DNA of 33,923 nucleotides. It comes from JAWCQZ01 sp964486625. Lineage in GTDB: Archaea; Halobacteriota; Syntropharchaeia; JACQPP01. The translations under genes and the position numbers were made by a program. Below the pieces are notes generated by a model. It worked only from the letters and a program-made list of their open reading frames with translations, had not been told where the DNA came from and did no database searches. The stretch is taken from NCBI GenBank assembly GCA_964486625.1, contig CAZANW010000015.1, positions 1-33,923 on the forward strand, in the 5' to 3' direction. Positions 29,712-33,923 of this stretch are shown piece after piece. Numbering within the stretch: the stretch's first letter is position 1; each line of letters starts with the position of its first letter.

Positions 29712-29911
29712 TGGCCGAGGCTCTCTCCCCCCCCGCGTCCCCCTCCCCGCCCAAGGCGGAGTTCTGCACCTCCTGCGGCATCCGCCTCCTGGGCCGGGGC
29801 AAAGTCCAGTTCCCCTGTCCCGGGTGCAGCCACGGCCTCGGCCGGTGCTGGCGCTGCCGCGTCCAGGCCATCACCTACAAGTGCCCCTCCTGCGGGTTCT
29901 CGGGGCCGTGA
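29711..29911 (+). CDS. Small zinc-ribbon protein (HVO_2753 type)
   Basis: A 66-residue protein with four CxxC-type knuckles: 'FCTSCGIRL', 'FPCPGCSH', 'RCWRCRVQ', and 'YKCPSCGFSGP'. These bind two zinc ions. This pattern, ending in 'CGF.GP', matches the small archaeal zinc-finger protein usually encoded next to EF-1-beta. A Pro/Ser-rich N-terminal tail of ~15 residues precedes it. Function is thought to relate to RNA or translation from genomic context. In haloarchaea the homologue affects swarming and biofilm, as I recall. Translation is coupled to Sec61-beta (TGATG). Confidence 0.9.
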   Translation: MAEALSPPASPSPPKAEFCTSCGIRLLGRGKVQFPCPGCSHGLGRCWRCRVQAITYKCPSCGFSGP

Positions 29912-29916
29912 GCGGG

Positions 29917-30186
29917 ATGGCCAGAGTCGGTGCCACGGTGAAGGTGATGCCCGAGAGCCCGAAGAGCGACCTCCAGGCCCTCCGCAAGAGCCTCGCGTCC
30001 CGGGTGCCCCCGGCGATGAAACTGGAGGGCTTCCGGGAGGAGCCCGTGGCCTTCGGTCTCAAGGCCCTCATCGCCAGCGTGACCCTCGAGGACGCGGAGG
30101 GCGGGACCGACCCCCTGGAGGAGGCGTGGAGCCGAATCGAAGGAGTCCAGTCGGTCCAGGTCCTCGAAGTGAGCAGATTGCAGTAG
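29917..30186 (+). CDS. ef1b: Translation elongation factor EF-1-beta (archaeal aEF1B)
   Basis: An 89-residue nucleotide exchange factor for aEF-1-alpha. 'GATVKVMPESPKSDLQALR' at the N-terminus, 'EEPVAFGLKALIASVTLED' in the middle and 'IEGVQSVQVLEVSR' at the end are the hallmark strands of archaeal EF-1-beta. The length is normal. ATG 29917 is 5 nt after the zinc-ribbon stop. It is last in the three-gene operon and is followed by tRNA-Arg after ~37 bp. Confidence 0.95.
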   Translation: MARVGATVKVMPESPKSDLQALRKSLASRVPPAMKLEGFREEPVAFGLKALIASVTLEDAEGGTDPLEEAWSRIEGVQSVQVLEVSRLQ

Positions 30187-30223
30187 GGAAAGAAGATAGA
30201 GCGGGCCGTTCAGACCCTTTCTT

Positions 30224-30297
30224 GCCCCCGTAGGCTAGTCCGGATAGACTCGCGGGCTTCGGACCCGCTGACCGGGGTTCAAATCCCCGCGGGGGCA
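30224..30297 (+). tRNA. tRNA-Arg (anticodon UCG)
   Basis: Acceptor GCCCCCG (30224-30230) pairs with CGGGGGC (30290-30296), discriminator A at 30297. The anticodon arm is GCGGG-CTTCGGA-CCCGC with TCG at 30259-30261. The T arm is CGGGG-TTCAAAT-CCCCG. No intron and no encoded CCA. The last 28 bases before the discriminator recur exactly 227 bp downstream. Confidence 0.93.
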
Positions 30298-30523
30298 TAC
30301 GCTCCGTTGCCGACGGGACGCGGAACGCTACCGGAGAGGACAGCACCCCAAGTGGCTTCGTTGCCGACGAAACGAGAGAGTTCCCGAGAGGACCGGCGCG
30401 GGCCTGACCCTTTGACTGCCACGCGACGCGAAGGCGTCGCGGGATAGAGGCCCGCGACGACGGGACGGGAGAGTTTCCGAGTGGAGCGGCAACAATGACC
30501 GGGGTTCAAATCCCCGCGGGGGC
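30269..30523 (+). repeat. Direct repeat of the tRNA-Arg 3' end (possible att pair or partial tRNA duplication)
   Basis: A 28-bp sequence covering the T arm and 3' acceptor strand of tRNA-Arg (30269-30296) is repeated exactly at 30496-30523. The second copy has no 5' half, so it is a fragment and not a tRNA. Duplicated tRNA 3' ends are the usual footprint of tyrosine-integrase integration (attL/attR). Only 199 bp lie between the copies and no integrase gene is present, so at most a deleted relic remains. A local tandem duplication is the alternative. Confidence 0.7.
30305..30487 (+). repeat. Three degenerate ~35-bp repeats with an inserted perfect hairpin
   Basis: Units start near 30305, 30359 and 30453. 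Units 2 and 3 match at 26 of 32 positions over GACGAAACGAGAGAGTTCCC / GACGGGACGGGAGAGTTTCC and the following GAGAGGA/GAGTGGA. Unit 1 shares CGTTGCCGACG with unit 2. Between units 2 and 3 an 8-bp perfect stem CGCGACGC-GAAG-GCGTCGCG (30422-30441) occurs. No protein-coding signal was seen in the 285 bp between tRNA-Arg and the kinase gene. Confidence 0.55.
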
Positions 30524-30554
30524 GCTCTATCGGCGTTTGACGGTGGGCGAACTC

Positions 30555-30561
30555 CTTTAAT
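30555..30561 (+). promoter_or_regulatory. TATA-like box for the polyprenol kinase-DUF92 gene
   Basis: CTTTAAT is centred ~25 nt before the ATG at 30583, consistent with leaderless transcription. Confidence 0.5.
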
Positions 30562-30582
30562 CAAGGGCCCCCCTCCCCCGCC

Positions 30583-32220
30583 ATGGCAGGCGGAATCGGA
30601 CTCGCCGAGGCGGACCCGGTCATTCTGAAGGCCGCGGGCAACTTCCTGCTGGTCGGCATCCTCTTCATCCTCTCCACCCATGTCCTCCGCCGGAGGCTCC
30701 GGTTCGAACTCGCCATCGGCCCCGCCCTGGGCATCGCGGCCGCGGCGGTCGTCCTCCTGAGTTACCGGGGCCGGCTGGACCTCTACATGGACGAGGTCCG
30801 GGGGCTCCTCCTGCCCCGCCTGCTCCAGGAGGGGCCGAGAATCCTCATGGCTCTCGCCCTCCTCGCCGCGGGTGTCGTCTCGGCCCTCGCCCTCTCCCGC
30901 CGCCTTTCCCCGCCGACCTACCGCTCCCTGTTCCACGTGGTGGCCGGGAGTTTCTTCCTCCTGATTCTCCTCCAGTCCATCCACGTCAACTTCATCGCCC
31001 TGTCCCTCGCCCTCGACCTCCTCCTGGTGGCGGAGTATGTCCGGCGCATCAACGACCCCCGGAGCCCCGCGGTCCGCCTCGTCCAGCGGGTCTTCACCCC
31101 CGCCCTCCGGGAGGGCGAGGTGGGGGGCTACATGGCCTCCCTCTTTTTCCTCTCGGCCATGTTCCTGGTCACCCTCCTCCTCCCCCTCCCGCTGGCGGCG
31201 GGCGCGATGGCGGTCCTCACCTACGGCGACCCTGCGGCGAGCCTGGCGGGGCGGAGGTGGGGCCGCCACAAGTGGCGCCACAACCCCCAGAAATCGGTGG
31301 AGGGGACCCTGGCCATGCTCGGAGTCTCCGTGGGCCTCCTCCTGGCCGCGGCGCCCGCCGCCGGCCTCCACCCCGCCACCGCGCTTCTCGCGGCTCTGGC
31401 CGCCTCCCTCTTCGAGTCCCTGCCCCTCCGCATCGGCGACAACCTCATCCTGCCCCTCCTCGCGGGCATGGTTCTCGTCACCGACATCGGCGCGCAGGTG
31501 GTGGCGGCCGACCGGACCCTCTGGCTCGTGGCCGTCCCCCTCCTCCTCGGCCTCGGCATCTTCGCCTACGCGACCCGGATGCTCGACCTCCTCGGGAGCG
31601 GGGCGGCGGTCTTCTTCGGCCTCCTGGTCTTCCAGGCATCGGGGGCCTCCCTCATCGCCCTCCTCGCCTTCCTGTTCACGGGCTTCGGCATCACCCGGCT
31701 CAACTACGACCGGAAGGCGGCCCTCCAGGCCGCGGAGCCAGACGGCGGGCGGAGGAGCGTGAACCCGGTGGTCGCCAACGGCGTGGTTCCCGCATTCCTC
31801 GCCGTCCTGCCCGCATCGTCCGGGAACCCCTACCTCCTGGCGGGGGCCCTCTCGGGGGCCCTGGCCGACACCTTCGCCACGGAAATCGGCCTGCTCCACC
31901 CCCGGCCGGTCCTCTTCACCAGCGGCAAGCCCGTGGCCCCCGGGACGCGCGGCGCCATCTCCCCCTACGGAGAGGCGGCGGTGGTGGGGGGCGGCGCCTT
32001 CATGGGCCTGCTCTGGGTGGTCCTCGCCGCCCTCTTCCCCTCGACCGGGAACCCCGTGGGGCTCCTCGCGGTATCCATGGCCGGCGCCCTGGCGGGGGCC
32101 CACGCCGATTCCCTCCTGGGGGCGGCGGTCCGGGCGCTCTCGAAGGAGGAGGTGAACCTCCTCGGGACACTCACGGGGGGCGCCGTCGCCCTCCTCCTCT
32201 GGTTGAATTACTTCAGGTAA
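30583..32220 (+). CDS. Polyprenol/phytol kinase-like domain fused to DUF92 (phytyl-phosphate kinase-like) domain
   Basis: A 545-residue membrane protein with many helices. The first ~320 residues match the SEC59/dolichol kinase and VTE5 phytol kinase family: 'FHVVAGSFFLLILLQSI' and the CTP-binding region G215-D-P-A-A-S ('YGDPAASLAGRRWGRHKW') followed by 'NPQKSVEGTLAML'. The last ~200 residues match DUF92, the family of plant VTE6: 'NPVVANGVVPAFLAVLP', 'SGALADTFATEIGLLHP', 'PGTRGAISPYGEAAVVGGG'. In plants VTE5 phosphorylates phytol and VTE6 adds the second phosphate. A fusion would turn a free isoprenoid alcohol into its diphosphate, useful for archaeal lipids or quinones. The kinase roles are transferred from relatives, and the pathway here is inference. 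Confidence 0.85.
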   Translation: MAGGIGLAEADPVILKAAGNFLLVGILFILSTHVLRRRLRFELAIGPALGIAAAAVVLLSYRGRLDLYMDEVRGLLLPRLLQEGPRILMALALLAAGVVSALALSRRLSPPTYRSLFHVVAGSFFLLILLQSIHVNFIALSLALDLLLVAEYVRRINDPRSPAVRLVQRVFTPALREGEVGGYMASLFFLSAMFLVTLLLPLPLAAGAMAVLTYGDPAASLAGRRWGRHKWRHNPQKSVEGTLAMLGVSVGLLLAAAPAAGLHPATALLAALAASLFESLPLRIGDNLILPLLAGMVLVTDIGAQVVAADRTLWLVAVPLLLGLGIFAYATRMLDLLGSGAAVFFGLLVFQASGASLIALLAFLFTGFGITRLNYDRKAALQAAEPDGGRRSVNPVVANGVVPAFLAVLPASSGNPYLLAGALSGALADTFATEIGLLHPRPVLFTSGKPVAPGTRGAISPYGEAAVVGGGAFMGLLWVVLAALFPSTGNPVGLLAVSMAGALAGAHADSLLGAAVRALSKEEVNLLGTLTGGAVALLLWLNYFR

Positions 32221-32234
32221 TCGAAAAATGGGGA

Positions 32235-32250
32235 AATTATTAATATTTTT
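32235..32250 (+). promoter_or_regulatory. TATA-like region for the threonine synthase gene
   Basis: AATTATTAATATTTTT lies ~25 nt (centre) before the ATG at 32268. It is one of the most AT-rich stretches in the window and fits a strong leaderless promoter. Confidence 0.6.
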
Positions 32251-32267
32251 GCCGTCGGCGGCAGGTG

Positions 32268-33491
32268 ATGCACGTCCGGGGCCTCATCTGCCGTGAGTGT
32301 AGGAACCTCTACCCCGCCGCCATGCGCAACACCTGCGAGGCGTGCTTCGGCCCCCTCGAGGTGGATTACAACTGGAAGTGGCTCTCCGAGGTCGTCACCC
32401 GGGCCGGCATCGCGGGGGGGCCGCGCTCGATGTGGCGCTACGCCTACCTCCTGCCGGTGGACGGCGACGAGCGGGTGGACCTCGGCGCGGGCTACAACCG
32501 CCTCCACCGCTCCCGGCGGCTCGCGGCCGAACTGGACCTGAAGGAGCTCTACATCCTCGACGACTCGGTGAACCCCACCTACTCCTTCAAGGACCGGGTG
32601 ACCTCGGTCGCGGTCACCAAGGCGCTGGAGTTCGGGGCGAAGGCCGTGGGCTGCGCATCAACCGGCAACCTCGGCGCCGCCGTGGCCGCCCACGCCGCCA
32701 AGGCGGGCCTACCCGCCTACATCTTCATCCCGGCCACGATTGAACTCGGGAAAATCACCCAGATGCTGGCCTACGGGCCCCGCATCATCCCGGTCCAGGG
32801 GACCTACGACGACGCCAACCGGCTGGCGAGCGAGGTGGCGGACGCCCACCCCGACTGGGCTTTCGTGAACATCAACATCCGGCCGTTCTATACCGAGGGC
32901 TCGAAGACTCTCGCGTTCGAGACCGTGGAGCAGTTGAACTGGGAAACCCCCGACCATGTGGTCGTCCCGATTGCCTCGGGCGCGCTCCTGTGCGCCATCC
33001 AGCGCGGCTTCGCCCAGTTCGAGCGGCTCGGGTTGGTCGAGAAGAACCATGTGCGGATGAGCGGCGCCCAGCCCGCCGGGTGCGCCCCCATCGCCACCGC
33101 GGTCCGGGAGAAGTCGGACGTGAGGCCGTTGCGCCAGTTTGAGACCGTGGCCCACAGCCTCGCGATTGGCAACCCGGCCGACGGCCACTACGCGAAGGAG
33201 GCCATCCTGAAGAGCAAGGGGGGCGCGGCGACGCCGACCGACGAGGAGATTCTCGACTCCATCGTCCTGCTGGCGAAGACGGAGGGCATCTTCACCGAGC
33301 CCGCGGGGGGGACCACGGTGGCGGGGCTGAAGCGGCTGGTCGAGGAGGGGACAGTCGAGAAGGACGAGCGAGTCGTGATTTACGTGACGGGGAACGGCCT
33401 CAAGACCCAGGACAGCCTGACCGGGCGGCTGAGGCTGCCCCCGGCCATCAAGCCCACGGTGGGGGAGTTCGAGAGGAGCGTGGCCTCCTGA
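32268..33491 (+). CDS. thrC: Threonine synthase
   Basis: A 407-residue fold-type II PLP enzyme converting O-phosphohomoserine to threonine. The N-terminal zinc-ribbon-like motif is C8-x2-C11...C23-x2-C26, common in archaeal threonine synthases. The PLP lysine is K108 in 'NPTYSFKDRVTS'. The phosphate-binding 'ASTGNLGAAVAAHAAKAGL' and 'GILT..EPAGGTTVAGL'-like 'EGIFTEPAGGTTVAGLKRL' follow, with 'YVTGNGLKT' near the end. ATG 32268 is chosen over the adjacent GTG 32265. A MoaD-like gene starts 2 nt after the stop, so the two are probably co-transcribed. Confidence 0.95.
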   Translation: MHVRGLICRECRNLYPAAMRNTCEACFGPLEVDYNWKWLSEVVTRAGIAGGPRSMWRYAYLLPVDGDERVDLGAGYNRLHRSRRLAAELDLKELYILDDSVNPTYSFKDRVTSVAVTKALEFGAKAVGCASTGNLGAAVAAHAAKAGLPAYIFIPATIELGKITQMLAYGPRIIPVQGTYDDANRLASEVADAHPDWAFVNINIRPFYTEGSKTLAFETVEQLNWETPDHVVVPIASGALLCAIQRGFAQFERLGLVEKNHVRMSGAQPAGCAPIATAVREKSDVRPLRQFETVAHSLAIGNPADGHYAKEAILKSKGGAATPTDEEILDSIVLLAKTEGIFTEPAGGTTVAGLKRLVEEGTVEKDERVVIYVTGNGLKTQDSLTGRLRLPPAIKPTVGEFERSVAS

Positions 33492-33493
33492 CC

Positions 33494-33766
33494 ATGGCGA
33501 CCGTGCGCTTTTCCTCCGCCCTCCACTCCGTCACCAAGACCCAGTTGAAGGAGGTCAAGGGCGGCAAGCCGCTCAAAGCCCTCTTCGACGACCTGAAGAA
33601 AGAGTTCGGCCCCGAGTTCGAGAAGCGGCTCTTCGAGGGGGGCAACCTGCGGCGCTTCGTGAACGTCTTCGTCAACGGCGAGGACATCCGCCACCTGAAG
33701 GGGCTCGACACCCCCGTCGGGGAGAAGGACGAGGTCTCCATCCTGCCTGCGGTGAGCGGGGGGTAA
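33494..33766 (+). CDS. MoaD/ThiS-like ubiquitin-fold sulfur carrier (SAMP-type)
   Basis: A 90-residue beta-grasp protein ending in the Gly-Gly needed for adenylation and thiocarboxylation ('ILPAVSGG'). 'VRFSSALHSVTKTQLKEVKG', 'VNVFVNGEDIRHLKGLDTPV' and 'EKDEVSILPAVSGG' follow the MoaD pattern. It could deliver sulfur for molybdopterin (MoaA is in this window), for tRNA thiolation, or act as an archaeal SAMP modifier. The co-operon threonine synthase does not decide between these. The stop TAA (33764-33766) is the first base run of repeat copy C. Confidence 0.9.
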   Translation: MATVRFSSALHSVTKTQLKEVKGGKPLKALFDDLKKEFGPEFEKRLFEGGNLRRFVNVFVNGEDIRHLKGLDTPVGEKDEVSILPAVSGG

Positions 33767-33880
33767 CTCCTCCGGCCACACATGGCGACTTGCTCCAGAG
33801 GAGGCGGCGAGATACCCCGCCGCGGATAGACAGGGGCCATAGCGGGCCATATCACTTCTCTGAAACTTTTACAGGGCGGG
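33766..33880 (-). repeat. Interspersed repeat, copy C
   Basis: It matches copy B on the same relative strand. In plus orientation it reads ACTCCTCCGG (33766-33775), then GGCGACTTGCTCCAGAGGAG, CCGCCGCGGATAGACAGGGG and ATATCACTTCTCT, then ACTTTTACAGGGCGGGCGG. An 11-nt AT-rich stretch present in B (its TATA-like segment) is missing. The TAG-hairpin start seen in A and B is not kept. It abuts the MoaD-like stop codon. On its minus strand a short frame (MAPVYPRRGISPPPLEQV) resembles one in B (MAPVYPRLGISSPPLAQF), which may simply reflect the DNA similarity. Confidence 0.75.
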
Positions 33881-33886
33881 CGGTGA

Positions 33887-33923
33887 GAACGCCCCGGGCT
33901 TCAGCCCGGCGGATGAATCGCCG
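33887..33923 (+). other. Hairpin resembling an IS200/IS605 (tnpB) right-end structure
   Basis: GAACGCCCCGGGCTTCAGCC, followed by CGGCGGATGAATCGCCG, contains a perfect stem CCGGGC-TTCA-GCCCGG (33894-33899 with 33904-33909). The order GAA-CCCC-hairpin-GGATG resembles the conserved 3' ends of tnpB-carrying IS605-family elements. No tnpA or tnpB is in the window upstream, so it could be a solo end, or the element continues beyond the edge. The call rests on resemblance only. Confidence 0.3.

Noticed and set aside
30068..30346. Minus-strand frame containing 'PRGFEPRS'
   Set aside because: This peptide is the usual spurious translation of a tRNA gene on the opposite strand.
30328..32103. Minus-strand 591-codon frame opposite the kinase-DUF92 gene
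   Set aside because: Rich in E/G/R/D with no domain, antisense to hydrophobic helices. The plus strand is clearly coding.
1..33923. CRISPR array or complete insertion sequence
   Set aside because: No regularly spaced identical repeats and no transposase, integrase or Cas-like protein could be found on either strand.

Overview
The window is a gene-dense, strongly G+C-rich stretch of an archaeal chromosome. Archaeal markers are a Sec61-beta / zinc-ribbon / EF-1-beta operon, a GHMP-type (archaeal) shikimate kinase, and TATA-like boxes about 25-28 nt upstream of many start codons, which suggests mostly leaderless transcripts. The gene content (Rieske/cytochrome b respiratory complex, many acyl-CoA enzymes, an F420/flavin oxidoreductase) points to a respiring, lipid- or acid-oxidising euryarchaeote. 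A high-GC Thermoplasmatota lineage is my best guess, but this is inference from gene style and not a phylogenetic result.

Left part (1-4.9 kb): the 3' end of a pirin gene, tRNA-Asp(GUC), then a minus-strand block: CBS-domain protein, endonuclease III, archaeal shikimate kinase, a chorismate mutase-PurM fusion, and an LLM-family oxidoreductase. Several promoters in this block overlap the stop codon of the gene upstream.

Respiratory block (4.97-10.0 kb, plus strand): monohaem cytochrome c, small two-helix membrane protein, Rieske protein, cytochrome b6-like protein that keeps the Cys used for haem c_n in b6f complexes, a 16-codon micro-ORF, a subunit IV-like protein fused to a two-cluster [4Fe-4S] ferredoxin domain, another two-helix protein, and a UbiA prenyltransferase. 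Most junctions are ATGA/TGATG overlaps, so the genes are probably one operon for one quinol-oxidising complex with an unusual iron-sulfur extension. This is the strongest candidate for something undescribed.

10.0-17.3 kb: a repeat family (copies A and B, inverted) sits at the 3' ends of two convergent genes and brackets a 48-codon YHS-domain gene. Then come a YIP1-like membrane protein, a secreted metallophosphoesterase, a 150-bp AT-rich palindromic element, a large secreted M6-like metalloprotease with a coupled small secreted protein, and a haloalkane dehalogenase-like hydrolase.

17.3-29.5 kb: acyl-CoA metabolism, mostly on the minus strand. One coupled operon holds an SDR, a fused CoA-transferase and an acyl-CoA dehydrogenase. 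A second holds a helical protein, an SCP2-PaaK fusion and a PaaK-like ligase. Also here are a histidine-bearing polytopic membrane protein (plus strand), a MaoC/FAS1-type dehydratase, MoaA, and a fatty-acyl-CoA synthetase.

29.5-33.9 kb (plus strand): Sec61-beta, zinc ribbon, EF-1-beta, tRNA-Arg(UCG) with a duplicated 3' end 227 bp downstream, a polyprenol kinase-DUF92 fusion, threonine synthase, a MoaD/SAMP-like protein, repeat copy C, and a hairpin resembling an IS200/IS605 end at the window edge.
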